A stretch of 64,000 nt of DNA from Haladaptatus sp. ZSTT2 (GTDB lineage Archaea; Halobacteriota; Halobacteria; Halobacteriales; Halococcaceae). Both the position numbers and the translations under genes were made by a program. The DNA lies in the NCBI RefSeq assembly GCF_037081775.1, contig NZ_JBAMHQ010000001.1, forward strand, positions 186,001-250,000. The letters run 5' to 3'. Shown here in pieces: positions 34,809-43,235 of the stretch. Under the pieces are notes generated by a model that searched no databases, had not been told where the DNA came from, and worked only from the letters and a program-made list of their open reading frames with translations. Positions within the stretch are counted from its first letter, which is position 1. Each line of letters opens with the position of its first letter.

Positions 34809-35993
34809 CTATTTTTCCCCACCCCAGTAGAGCAACGCCGCCGCGACGAGCAGACAGACGGCGTAGCCGCCGAACGCCGCCGCGTAGCTCGCGTAAGTCG
34901 CAACGATGCCGACGTACGCTGGGCCAACCGCATTGGCCATGAGAAACAGCGCGCGCGCCGCCCCAAGGTTTGCGCCCAGTTCGCCCTCTCGCGCTCCGTC
35001 CATGATGATCGCGTCTGCGAGCGGGAACTGTGTCTTGTAGCCAAGCGCCAACAACGCGACGCTTCCGGCGATGACCGGCAGCGAGTTTGCGACGACGAGC
35101 AGCGTCATCGCTCCAGCCGCGAGTGTGAGTCCGACCATCGAGATTACTCGGCGTGGAAACCGGTCGCTGAGACCGCCCGCGATTGGTTTGATTCCGATAC
35201 CGACGAGGAAGACGATGGCGAACGTCGCGCTCGCGAGCGAGACGGGAAAGTCCTTTGCGTTGGTGAGGTACGTCGGAAAGAAGCTGATGAAGCCGCCGAC
35301 CATGAAGTAAAACAGCGAGAAGGCAACGAGCGTGACGCGCTGGTGGGAACTTGCCACCAAGCCAGAGAAGGTCGCGGTAACGTTGAGGCGTGTCTCCCCA
35401 ACGTTGTACTCCTCTGTCGTCCACGACCAGTACAGTAGCCCGAGCATCGCAAGCCCGATGGCGATGGGGAAAAACGGCGCGCGCCACGTCGCATACGTCA
35501 GCGCGAGGATGGCGATTCCGGAAGCGAGCAAGCCCCCGAGGTCGGTGCCCGCCGCATACACCCCGAGCGCCCGCCCGCGATTTGCGACGAACAGGTCAGA
35601 GACGAGCGCGCGCGAGGGGGTTGCGAACAGCCCCTTTCCGAACCCGATGAGAATTGATGCGGCGAAAAACGCCGCCAGTCCGCCCGCGAGACCGAACACC
35701 GTGAAGCCGACGACGAGGAGGCCGAGTCCGGGAAGGATGAGCGCGGTGCGACTCCACGTGTCCGAGTACGCCCCGCTCGGAAACTGGGCGACGCCGTACA
35801 CGCCTTGAAACAGCGCGAGGGCGATGCCTGCCGTCGCCTCTGACATGTTGAGATCGATGAGAATCGCGGGTAAAAGCGGCGAGAGGAGGGTTCGACCAAG
35901 CTGGAGTAACGCCCAGCCAAGCGAGACGGTGAGGAGCATCCGACCAGCATACCCGCGAAAGAGGTGTTCGTCGGATGCCGATGTTCGTGGCAC
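34809..35993 (-). CDS. MFS transporter
   Basis: 394 residues with 12 predicted helices. The inter-helix 2-3 motif appears as GAYSDTWSRTALILPG and its counterpart as AGGLSDRFPRRVISMVG. KGLFATPSRALVSDLFVANRGRALGVYAAGTDLGGLLA is typical of the anion/sugar-phosphate and drug-efflux-like clades. Substrate unknown. It is divergent from the old-yellow-enzyme gene with 127 bases between the starts, and its stop lies 57 bases from the acnA start on the same strand. Confidence 0.9.
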   Translation of the reverse strand: MPRTSASDEHLFRGYAGRMLLTVSLGWALLQLGRTLLSPLLPAILIDLNMSEATAGIALALFQGVYGVAQFPSGAYSDTWSRTALILPGLGLLVVGFTVFGLAGGLAAFFAASILIGFGKGLFATPSRALVSDLFVANRGRALGVYAAGTDLGGLLASGIAILALTYATWRAPFFPIAIGLAMLGLLYWSWTTEEYNVGETRLNVTATFSGLVASSHQRVTLVAFSLFYFMVGGFISFFPTYLTNAKDFPVSLASATFAIVFLVGIGIKPIAGGLSDRFPRRVISMVGLTLAAGAMTLLVVANSLPVIAGSVALLALGYKTQFPLADAIIMDGAREGELGANLGAARALFLMANAVGPAYVGIVATYASYAAAFGGYAVCLLVAAALLYWGGEK

Positions 35994-36120
35994 GCTACCA
36001 TTTCTCTCCCCGACTTACCAGTGGGTTGTGATACCGGACAGGAACGCCTGCTCATTGCCCGAGTCGGCAAGTCCCTCCACCAAACGCGCCCCTATAAGGC
36101 AATCTACCCTACCTCCGGGT

Positions 36121-37194
36121 ATGTCACACCTCTTTGCGCCACTCACGCTTCGTGAAACCACGGCACGAAACCGCATCATGGTCTCACCGATGTGCCAGTA
36201 TTCGTCCGAAGAAGACGGCCTCGCAACCGACTGGCACATGGTTCACCTCGGCAGCCGTGCGACCGGCGGAGCGGGCATCGTCATGACCGAAGCAACTGCC
36301 GTCTCCCCCGAGGGACGCATCTCACCGAACGACCTCGGCCTGTGGAGCGACGCCCACGCAGACGCCCTCGCGCCCGTCACCCAGTTTATCCGGTCGCAGG
36401 GCGCAGTGCCCGCCATCCAACTCGCCCACGCCGGGCGCAAAGGAAGCCACGCGCCGCCGTTCGAGGGCGGTCAGGGCCTCCAACCCGACGACGGTGGGTG
36501 GGAGACGCTCGCACCGAGTGGCCCGTATCCGCGCGACGACGCACCGCTCGCCCGCGAGATGTCGGCCGACGACATCGAGGAGGTGAAGGCGCAGTTCGTC
36601 GAATCCGCACAACTCGCCCTCGACGCCGGATTCGACATCGCAGAGGTTCACTCCGCCCACGGCTATCTGCTCCACGAGTTCCTCTCGCCTGCGAGCAACG
36701 AGCGCGACGACGAGTACGGCAGGAGTTTCGAGAATCGGGTTCGCCTCACCCGCGAGGTAACCCGCGCCGTCCGCGAGGTGTGGCCCGACGACAAGCCACT
36801 GTTCGTGCGCATCTCCGCGACCGACTGGCTCCCTGACCGCGACTCGTGGACACTCGAAGACTCGGTGCGCCTCGCACCGCTGCTCGCAGCAGACGGCGCA
36901 GACCTCATCGACGTGAGCGCAGGCGGCCTTCACCCCGACCAACAGATTCCCCATACCGGCCCGAACTACCAAGTGCCGTTCGCAGAGCGCGTTGGCGAGG
37001 TCACCGACGCACTCATCGGCGCAGTCGGCGGCATTACGGATGCAAAACAGGCGGACGCGCTCATCAGAAACGGGCGGGCAGCCCTCGCCATCATCGGCCG
37101 TGAACACCTCCGCGACCCCTACTTCGCACTCCACGCCGCAGAAGCACTCGGTGAGGAAGCCGACTGGCCGAAACAGTACCGCCGGGCCGTCTGA
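36121..37194 (+). CDS. Old-yellow-enzyme family NAD(P)H:flavin oxidoreductase (YqjM type)
   Basis: 357 residues from MSHLFAPLTLRETTARNR. YqjM-class features are Cys25 in SPMCQYSS (flavin-tuning Cys), the His pair in AEVHSAHGYLLHEFLSP, QLAHAGRKGSHAP and GGITDAKQADALIRNGRAALAIIGREHLRDP for FMN phosphate. The enzyme reduces activated C=C bonds (enones, 2-enoates) with NAD(P)H. The frame is open 99 codons upstream but that part is antisense to the MFS gene. A DUF4112 gene follows after 40 bases. Confidence 0.95.
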   Translation: MSHLFAPLTLRETTARNRIMVSPMCQYSSEEDGLATDWHMVHLGSRATGGAGIVMTEATAVSPEGRISPNDLGLWSDAHADALAPVTQFIRSQGAVPAIQLAHAGRKGSHAPPFEGGQGLQPDDGGWETLAPSGPYPRDDAPLAREMSADDIEEVKAQFVESAQLALDAGFDIAEVHSAHGYLLHEFLSPASNERDDEYGRSFENRVRLTREVTRAVREVWPDDKPLFVRISATDWLPDRDSWTLEDSVRLAPLLAADGADLIDVSAGGLHPDQQIPHTGPNYQVPFAERVGEVTDALIGAVGGITDAKQADALIRNGRAALAIIGREHLRDPYFALHAAEALGEEADWPKQYRRAV

Positions 37195-37234
37195 GCACAC
37201 AACACAGAAAGCCCCGGCCCGTGTTTTCCCGACT

Positions 37235-37717
37235 GTGAGACAAACGCCAGAGGAGCGCACCGAAGAACGGCTCGACACGCTTCGCTCGCTGAGCACGCTG
37301 CTCGACAACTCGATTCGCGTCCCGGGGACGAACTACCGTATCGGCCTCGACCCAATCGTCGGCATGCTCCCGGTCGCAGGCGACCTCCCAACGACAGCGC
37401 TGTCCGTCTACATCGTCTTCGAAGCCGCCTCTATCGGCGTCCCACGGGCGACGCTCTGGCGGATGGTCGTTAATCTCGTCGTAGACGCGGTGTTCGGGTC
37501 GATTCCCGTGGTCGGTGACGTGTTCGACGCGGTGTGGAAGGCGAACGCGCGCAACGTCGCCCTGCTCGAAGCCCGGCGAGGCGACGCCACCGGCGCGGTC
37601 GCAGACGAACGCTATCTGTTGCTCGCAAGCGCTGGACTCCTGTTCGTGCTCGTCGTCCTCGCGCTCGCGGTGGTGTCGCTCGTCTTCGTGCTCGCAAATC
37701 AGTTCGGTCTCCTGTAA
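37235..37717 (+). CDS. DUF4112 family membrane protein
   Basis: 160 residues from a GTG at 37235 (MRQTPEERTEERLDTLRSLSTLLDNSIRVPGTNYRIGLDPIVGMLPVAGDLPTTALSVYIV). DUF4112 hallmarks are IRVPGTNYRIGLDPIVGMLPVAGD and its echo FGSIPVVGDVFDAVWKANARN. Two or three hydrophobic helices (about 50-75, 85-105, 130-155) place it in the membrane. Function unknown. No ATG fits, which favours the GTG. Confidence 0.9.
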   Translation: MRQTPEERTEERLDTLRSLSTLLDNSIRVPGTNYRIGLDPIVGMLPVAGDLPTTALSVYIVFEAASIGVPRATLWRMVVNLVVDAVFGSIPVVGDVFDAVWKANARNVALLEARRGDATGAVADERYLLLASAGLLFVLVVLALAVVSLVFVLANQFGLL

Positions 37718-37760
37718 CGTCTGCGAGAGGGTTATTCTGAGTTCGCACCTACAGAGTGTG

Positions 37761-38132
37761 ATGACACAAACCGGGAGTACAATCACCTGGTTCGAAATTC
37801 CGGTTCGGGACATACACCGAGCCGTGACGTTCTATACGACCGTTCTCGCCATCGACCTCCAGGTGACCACCCTGCGTGGGGTTCCCCACGCGCTGTTCCC
37901 CGATTCGGAGGGCGTAAGCGGCGCGCTCACCCAGCGCAGAGACGTAAAACCCGCAGAAAACGGCACTCGCATCTATCTGCACGTCGAGGGCGACATCAAC
38001 GACGCACTCTCGAAGGTCGAACACGCAGGCGGTCGCGTACTCACACCAAAGACCTCACTCGGCCACGAGGGCTTTTACGGCGTGTTACGCGACTCGGAAG
38101 GCAACGCCGTTGGGCTGCACTCGGCGCGCTAG
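37761..38132 (+). CDS. VOC (glyoxalase/bleomycin-resistance) family protein
   Basis: 123 residues forming one glyoxalase-fold module pair: ITWFEIPVRDIHRAVTFYTTVLAIDLQ and GRVLTPKTSLGHEGFYGVLRDSEGNAVGLHSAR, with the metal-binding-type positions of the family (Glu16, the His of YLHVEG, Glu of DSEGN). Such small members include lactoylglutathione-lyase relatives and antibiotic-binding proteins; the ligand is not evident. The gene lies 43 bases after DUF4112 and its end abuts DUF3006 within three bases, convergent. Confidence 0.88.
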   Translation: MTQTGSTITWFEIPVRDIHRAVTFYTTVLAIDLQVTTLRGVPHALFPDSEGVSGALTQRRDVKPAENGTRIYLHVEGDINDALSKVEHAGGRVLTPKTSLGHEGFYGVLRDSEGNAVGLHSAR

Positions 38133-38134
38133 CG

Positions 38135-38419
38135 TCAGGGCTCTTTTGACTCGGGTGGTCGCTGTGCAAGCCGGTCGAAGCGGCTCTGGGCGTCCTGCAT
38201 GCGTTCGTCGGTCGCCTCGCGGTCTGCCTTCACTGATGTTACCGTGCCTCCTTCGAGAACGATGTGCACGACGAGATTCGCCTCACGCATCTCGAACGGG
38301 AGTTTCGACTCGTGGAGTACGAGTTCGTCCACGTCCCGCCCCGCTTCTTCGATAAGTAATACCGCCTGACCGTCTTCGATGCGGTCGATAACCGCAGTGT
38401 ACGTGCCGTCTGTGACCAT
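38135..38419 (-). CDS. DUF3006 domain protein
   Basis: 94 residues from MVTDGTYTAVIDRIEDGQAVLLIEEAGRDVDELVLHESKLP, the whole DUF3006 domain: a small beta-barrel-like cytoplasmic protein. DUF3006 genes commonly sit beside ComEC/Rec2-like metallo-beta-lactamase genes, and here the ATG overlaps the stop of exactly such a gene (TGATG), so the pair is translationally coupled. A Gln/Arg-rich tail of about 25 residues follows. Function unknown. Confidence 0.88.
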   Translation of the reverse strand: MVTDGTYTAVIDRIEDGQAVLLIEEAGRDVDELVLHESKLPFEMREANLVVHIVLEGGTVTSVKADREATDERMQDAQSRFDRLAQRPPESKEP

Positions 38420-39810
38420 CAGTAAGTTACCTCCACTACGAGGGTACCTTCGTCGTCCGTGACAGTAACCGTATCGCCGTCGTTGTTCCACACCGGTCCC
38501 GAAGCGCCCCAGTAGCGCTCAGTTGGGGAATCCGTCCCCGAACCAGTGTGAAGCGTCACCGTCGCGCCGGGGTCGAGCGTCAGCTCGGAGAACGTGTACG
38601 TCTTGCCGGCTTCGTCGCGCACCGTCCACCCGGCCAGCGAAATCGAGTCACTGCCCGTGTTCTCGAAGACGAGATATTCGTCGTTCAGATTCTCGACATC
38701 GCGGCCTGCGGCGTCCGCGTGTACCTGTTTCACGACGAACGAGACGCCACCGTCGGGCGTGACCTCGGTGGTCGTCGGCGTTTCGCCCACTCCAGTCGTG
38801 GTCCCATCACGAACCACGAGGCGGGTTTCGACAGGCGCGTCCAGTCCGGGTGAGACGGGCGACGCTTTTCGCAGGTCGGCAGCGTCCGTCGGCGCAGCGC
38901 GCTGTGTTTTCACGGTGAACGCCGTGCCGTTGCTCTCCATGACGACGTTGCCGTGGGTCGCCGTCCAGAACGTCGTGATGTCGTGGGCGGCAAATCGGTC
39001 GATGATTTCCTGATGTGGGTGTCCGTAGCGCGAATCGTAATCGCTCGAAATCACCGACACGGCGGGCGTCGCCGCATCCAGTAGCTCCGGGCTGTTGCTC
39101 GTCGAACTGCCGTGGTGGCCTGCTTTCCACACCGTCACGTCGAGATTGTACGTTTCGACGAGATAGTCCTCGGCTTCGCGCTCTGCGTCGCCCGAGAGAA
39201 GGACGCTGTTCGCGCCGTGGGTGACCTTGAGAACGAGACTGTTCTCGTTCCGGTCTTCATCCGCGAGGTAGCCCGCAGGCGGGCTGAGAACCGAAATATC
39301 GACTCCAGCCATCGGAATCGTGTCACCAGCCTGCGTCTGATACAGGGGAACTTCGTACTCCTCTACGGCGTCTAAGTAGCGCTCATAGGTGGCCGTCGAA
39401 GCGACGATGCCGGAGTCGTACACCGCGCCGACGCCCTCGCCTTCGGTTTCGAAGTATTCGATGACCGCGGCGTTGCCACCGATGTGGTCTGCGTCCGCGT
39501 GCGTCGAGACGAGTGCGTCGAGGCGGGTGATTCCTTGGGCTTTGAGGTAGGCGATGACGTGCTCCCCGTCGTCTTTGAAATCGCCCGTATCGACGAGTAC
39601 GGTTTCGCCCTCTGGGCCGACGATAAGCGTGCTATCGCCTTGGCCGACGTTGAGATAGTGAATCGCGAGCGTGCCGCTCGCCGTCTGAACCGTGGTCGTC
39701 TCCGCTGTAGTGGGTGTGGAAGTCTCGTCTCCCCCACCAAGCCCGCCGAGACAACCGGCGAGAACGACGAGAAGCACGACCAGTCCGGTCGCAACCTGCG
39801 CGCGTTTCAT
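38419..39810 (-). CDS. Secreted ComEC-like metallo-beta-lactamase lipoprotein with lamin-tail-like domain
   Basis: 463 residues. MKRAQVATGLVVLLVVLAGC is a lipoprotein signal. A Thr-rich linker leads to a metallo-beta-lactamase domain of the ComEC/Rec2 type: IHYLNVGQGDSTLIVGPEG, the metal motif STHADADHIGG, LVLKVTHGANSVLLSGDAE and WKAGHHGSSTSNSPEL. The C-terminal 110 residues (VSFVVKQVHADAAGRDVENLNDEYLVFENTGSDSISLAGWTVRDEAGK) are a lamin-tail (LTD)-like beta domain, often nucleic-acid or protein binding. The enzyme is probably an extracellular nuclease or phosphodiesterase. It lacks the ComEC channel. An in-frame ATG nine codons upstream is an alternative start. Confidence 0.9.
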   Translation of the reverse strand: MKRAQVATGLVVLLVVLAGCLGGLGGGDETSTPTTAETTTVQTASGTLAIHYLNVGQGDSTLIVGPEGETVLVDTGDFKDDGEHVIAYLKAQGITRLDALVSTHADADHIGGNAAVIEYFETEGEGVGAVYDSGIVASTATYERYLDAVEEYEVPLYQTQAGDTIPMAGVDISVLSPPAGYLADEDRNENSLVLKVTHGANSVLLSGDAEREAEDYLVETYNLDVTVWKAGHHGSSTSNSPELLDAATPAVSVISSDYDSRYGHPHQEIIDRFAAHDITTFWTATHGNVVMESNGTAFTVKTQRAAPTDAADLRKASPVSPGLDAPVETRLVVRDGTTTGVGETPTTTEVTPDGGVSFVVKQVHADAAGRDVENLNDEYLVFENTGSDSISLAGWTVRDEAGKTYTFSELTLDPGATVTLHTGSGTDSPTERYWGASGPVWNNDGDTVTVTDDEGTLVVEVTY

Positions 39811-39923
39811 CAATTTTTGTAGGTGTCGGGGCCTCATTATCCTTCCCGCGTGGTGGCTCCCTCGCGGGGACACAGAAACGCACATACAACTCCACGAAAA
39901 AAGGCACACAATCATGCTACGGA

Positions 39924-41261
39924 ATGGGGGCACTCGTGTTCGATAATCGGTCGGCACACGCCACGACACCGGCGCGAACCGTCGCACTCGACAGCCTCGA
40001 AGCGGGCATCGAAGCCGCCCACCCGCGCCGGGTCATCCGCGAATCGGTCTCACTGGATGGCGACGTGCTCACGATTGCCGGAGAGAGCTACGACCTCACC
40101 GACATTGACGAACTCGTGGTGCTCGGCGGGGGCAACGCCGCCGCCCACGTCGCCGCGGCGCTCGAACCCATCGTCGGCGACCGACTCGTGGAGGGCGTCG
40201 TCGTCACCGACGACCCAACGGAAACCGACCGCGTGACCGTCCACCGCGGCGACCACCCCGTCCCGAGCCAGCGGGGCGTCGATGGTGCGACGGCTGTCCG
40301 TGAAGCGGCCGAAGCAGCTTCCGAATCGACGCTCGTCCTCGCGGTCATCACCGGCGGCGCGAGCGCCTTGCTCCCCGCACCCACAGCCGATATTTCGCTC
40401 GACGACCTGCAAGCGACCACGAACGCGCTGCTCGAATCGGGCGCGACCATCCACGAAATTAACGCCGTCAGAAAACATCTTTCAGCCCTGAAAGGCGGGC
40501 AACTCGGGCGCATCGCTGCGCCGGCGACCGTCGTCTCGCTCATCTTCTCGGACGTGGTCGGCAACGACCTCTCGGTCATCGGCAGCGGCCCGACGGTTCC
40601 CGATGAGTCCACCTACGCAGACGCGCTCGCTGTCCTCTCCGCGTACGACGTGACGGTTCCTGATGCTGTCAAAACGCATCTCGAACGCGGCGCGAACGGC
40701 GACCTCGCGGAAACCCCGCGTGCGGGCGACTCGATTTTCGAGCGCGTCTCGAACCACATCCTCGCGGACAACTTCACTGCGCTCTCAGCCGCAAGCGACG
40801 TGGCCGAATCGCACGGTTTCACGCCGCTCATTCTCTCTTCGAGCGTTCGTGGCGAGGCGCGCGAAGCCGCCAAATCGCACGTCGCCGTAGCCGAAGAAGT
40901 GTTCGCCACCGGCAACCCACTTTCTGCGCCCGCCGTGCTTCTCGCAGGCGGCGAGTGTACCGTGACGGTTCGCGGCGACGGCGAGGGCGGCCCGAGCCAA
41001 GAGTTCTGCGTGAGCGCGGCGCTCGAACTCGATGACGAACGCATCACGGTCGCCGCGGTGGACTCAGACGGCATCGACGGCGCAACCGACGTTGCCGGGG
41101 CGATTGTCGATACAGACACGATAACCGACCACACCGCTGGCGCGCAAGCGCTGCGTGAAAATGACGTGTATCCCCTGCTTGCCGAGGCAGGTGCGCACCT
41201 GCACTCCGGTGCGACGGGGACGAACGTAAACGACCTGCGAATCGTCGTCGTCGACGCTTAG
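39924..41261 (+). CDS. gck: Glycerate 2-kinase (MOFRL family)
   Basis: 445 residues. Glycerate kinase of the MOFRL type phosphorylates D-glycerate to 2-phosphoglycerate with ATP. Seen are LVVLGGGNAAAHVAAAL, the phosphate-loop-like VLAVITGGASALLPAP, HEINAVRKHLSALKGGQLGRIAAPATVVSLIFSDVVGNDLSVIGSGPTVPD, and the C-terminal MOFRL part GGECTVTVRGDGEGGPSQEFCVSAAL with the final SGATGTNVNDLRIV. A GTG four codons downstream is an alternative start. Its stop overlaps that of a GntP permease, which could supply glycerate or gluconate. Confidence 0.93.
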   Translation: MGALVFDNRSAHATTPARTVALDSLEAGIEAAHPRRVIRESVSLDGDVLTIAGESYDLTDIDELVVLGGGNAAAHVAAALEPIVGDRLVEGVVVTDDPTETDRVTVHRGDHPVPSQRGVDGATAVREAAEAASESTLVLAVITGGASALLPAPTADISLDDLQATTNALLESGATIHEINAVRKHLSALKGGQLGRIAAPATVVSLIFSDVVGNDLSVIGSGPTVPDESTYADALAVLSAYDVTVPDAVKTHLERGANGDLAETPRAGDSIFERVSNHILADNFTALSAASDVAESHGFTPLILSSSVRGEAREAAKSHVAVAEEVFATGNPLSAPAVLLAGGECTVTVRGDGEGGPSQEFCVSAALELDDERITVAAVDSDGIDGATDVAGAIVDTDTITDHTAGAQALRENDVYPLLAEAGAHLHSGATGTNVNDLRIVVVDA

Positions 41262-42619
41262 AGCGCCACGGCGACGATATTTCTGAGCACGAGAATCCAG
41301 AGAATACTGGTCACCCCGAGCACGAGCGTTGCGAGCGTCCACGCCTGATACGCCGTGGCCGTCTTCATGTCGGTGAACTCCTTGATAATCCAGAAGTAGG
41401 AGTCGTTTGCGTGGCTCACGGTCATGCTCCCTGCGCCGATTGCGAGGACGGCGAACACGCGTCCCCACGTCGAGGCGAGACCGAGTTCAGGAAGCAGTGG
41501 CGCGATGAGGCCCGCCGTCGTGACGATAGAGACGGTCGAAGAGCCAAGCGCCGACTTGAGCGCAGCGGCGATGATGAATGCGGCGACGAGGCCGATGCCG
41601 AGACCGCCGAAGGTGTCGCCGATGAAGCCCTTGAGTGGGAGGGCGCTGAGTACCGAGCCGAACGCACCGCCCGCGCCGGTCACGGCGAGGATGATGGCAG
41701 CGTTCTTGATGCCGTCGCCAACCCACTCGCTCGTCACGTCTTCTGAGTAGTCGGGGACGACGGCGAACCCGACGAACGCACCGATGAGGAGCGCAACGGC
41801 CGGGTCACCGATGAACAGAAGCGCGGTCTGTGCGGTTCCCGTGACGAACGCAGGATCCGACGCTTCAGGGTATGCCGCGATGCTCCCGAGCGTGATGAGC
41901 ACGATCGGGACGAGCAGCGGCGCGAACGAGGCAGCCTTCGAGGGAAGCTGACCGTATTCGGCCTTGATGTCCTCGATGGTCATGTCCGGGTTCGGGTCGA
42001 TGTGGTACTTCGAAGCGACCGTTGACGCCCACTTCGCGGCGACGAGCGTCACGGGAACCGAGACGACGATTCCGGCGAGCATGACGAGTCCGATGTCCGC
42101 GCCGAGAATCCCGGCGGCGGCGATTGGGCCGGGCGTTGGCGGCACGAAGACGTGCGTGGCGTAGAGGCCACCTGCGAGCGCCACGCCGAGCGTCGCAAGG
42201 GAGAGACTGGAACGCTCTGCGAGCGACCGGTTCAGCCCGGAGAGGATGATGAACCCGGAGTCACAGAACACGGGGATACTGACGACGCTGCCCGTGATGG
42301 CCATCACCGTCGTCGTGTGTTCCTCGCCGATGAGGTCCAAGATGCTCTCTGCGATGACGATTGCGGCACCCGTCCGTTCTAAGATGATGCCAATAATCGT
42401 CCCCGCGAGGATGACTATGCCAATATACGCGAGCACACCGCCGAAGCCGTCGGTGACGAGTGAGGCAACCTCGGTCGGGTCAAGTCCGGCGAGCAGTCCC
42501 GTCCCGTAGGCAGCGATTAGCAACGCGAGAAATGCGTGGAGGTTCAACTTGGCCGTCGCCAAAATGATGAAGGCGACTGCACCAAGGAGCAACAGTACCA
42601 AAGGGAGTCCTTCTAGCAT
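41258..42619 (-). CDS. gntP: GntP family gluconate/glycerate:H+ symporter
   Basis: 453 residues with 12-13 membrane helices. GntP features include LATAKLNLHAFLALLIAAYGTGLLAG, ERTGAAIVIAESILDLIGEEHTTTVMAITGSVVSIPVFCDSGFIILSGLNRSLAERSSLSLATLGVALAGGLYATHVFVPPTPGPIAAAG. Substrates in the family are gluconate, glycerate and related aldonates; the adjacent glycerate kinase favours glycerate. The GntP stop TAA overlaps the kinase stop by three bases. A TATA element sits just upstream of its ATG. Confidence 0.92.
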   Translation of the reverse strand: MLEGLPLVLLLLGAVAFIILATAKLNLHAFLALLIAAYGTGLLAGLDPTEVASLVTDGFGGVLAYIGIVILAGTIIGIILERTGAAIVIAESILDLIGEEHTTTVMAITGSVVSIPVFCDSGFIILSGLNRSLAERSSLSLATLGVALAGGLYATHVFVPPTPGPIAAAGILGADIGLVMLAGIVVSVPVTLVAAKWASTVASKYHIDPNPDMTIEDIKAEYGQLPSKAASFAPLLVPIVLITLGSIAAYPEASDPAFVTGTAQTALLFIGDPAVALLIGAFVGFAVVPDYSEDVTSEWVGDGIKNAAIILAVTGAGGAFGSVLSALPLKGFIGDTFGGLGIGLVAAFIIAAALKSALGSSTVSIVTTAGLIAPLLPELGLASTWGRVFAVLAIGAGSMTVSHANDSYFWIIKEFTDMKTATAYQAWTLATLVLGVTSILWILVLRNIVAVAL

Positions 42620-42642
42620 ACACCAAAGCCTCAGTAACCGTC

Positions 42643-42654
42643 GGTATAAAATTT
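42643..42654 (-). promoter_or_regulatory. TATA element of gntP
   Basis: On the minus strand AAATTTTATACC is centred about 29 bases before the gntP ATG, giving a leaderless start. A 12-base dyad TTTGTTGACAAA lies farther upstream at 42689-42700, a plausible operator. Confidence 0.5.
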
Positions 42655-42667
42655 AATAATGAGGAAT

Positions 42668-42820
42668 ATGGCGAAAATATTGCGCAAATTTGTTGACAAA
42701 CGTGAATGTGTCGTCTGTCGATCACTCCATGGTGAGGTTTTCGACGATGAATTCAGTGACGTCGTCGTCTCAGATAACAGATTTTATAAGAATTTAAACA
42801 TGTCTGTTGCCGACAGTTAG
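42668..42820 (+). CDS. Candidate 50-residue CxxC mini-protein
   Basis: ATG 42668 to TAG 42818-42820 encodes 50 residues, opening MAKILRKFVDKRECVVCRSL and continuing acidic (HGEVFDDEFSDVVVSDNRF) to SVADS. One CxxC (Cys14, Cys17) is present, as in many haloarchaeal zinc-binding mini-proteins, though one pair alone needs a partner or dimer to hold zinc. A weak ribosome site GAGG precedes the ATG by three bases. No TATA is correctly spaced for it. It overlaps the end of the convergent downstream gene by four bases. It may be chance. Confidence 0.3.
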   Translation: MAKILRKFVDKRECVVCRSLHGEVFDDEFSDVVVSDNRFYKNLNMSVADS

Positions 42821-43197
42821 AACGTGTGCTCGTGATTCGCAGCGAACTCGACGATGCGCGATTTCGCTGTTTCGACCGTGTACGTCCCCCCGACGAGTCC
42901 GTCGAGAATCTCGCGGTGGAGCACGAGTTCGTCGCTCACTTGCTCGTTGTACCGCGCCATCTCTTCTAAGTGGGCGGCGACCGAGAGCGAGTCGTCTGCG
43001 ACGTCTTCGGGGTTGAGCGTGTCTGTTTCTTCGAGGCGCTGGCCGAGTTCGTCGAGCGTCGAATCTTGCTCGGTTCGAATCGCCTCGAGTTCGTCAAGCA
43101 CGCTTGCTAAGTGTTCGATGCGGTCGGTGAGCACGACTGTGAGGTGTTCTACGTCGCCGGGTTCAATGGCAGAGACACGTCGCAGAAATTCGTCCAT
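42817..43197 (-). CDS. Haloarchaeal helical protein
   Basis: 126 residues starting MDEFLRRVSAIEPGDVEHLTVVLTDRIEHLASVLDELEAIRTEQDSTLDELGQRLEE. Almost the whole sequence is predicted helix with heptad spacing (about 20-60 and 75-115), highly acidic, no membrane part. It may be a small coiled-coil or four-helix protein. It follows the ABC exporter gene by 38 bases on the same strand and may be cotranscribed, but no function is known to me. An upstream start would add 17 residues overlapping the spacer. Confidence 0.7.
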   Translation of the reverse strand: MDEFLRRVSAIEPGDVEHLTVVLTDRIEHLASVLDELEAIRTEQDSTLDELGQRLEETDTLNPEDVADDSLSVAAHLEEMARYNEQVSDELVLHREILDGLVGGTYTVETAKSRIVEFAANHEHTF

Positions 43198-43235
43198 GAG
43201 TAGTGAGGGAGATGCAGGCAAAAAAGCGCGCTGCC

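Noticed and set aside
33387-35438. 683-codon plus-strand frame
   Set aside because: It is antisense to aconitase and the MFS gene and has no domain.
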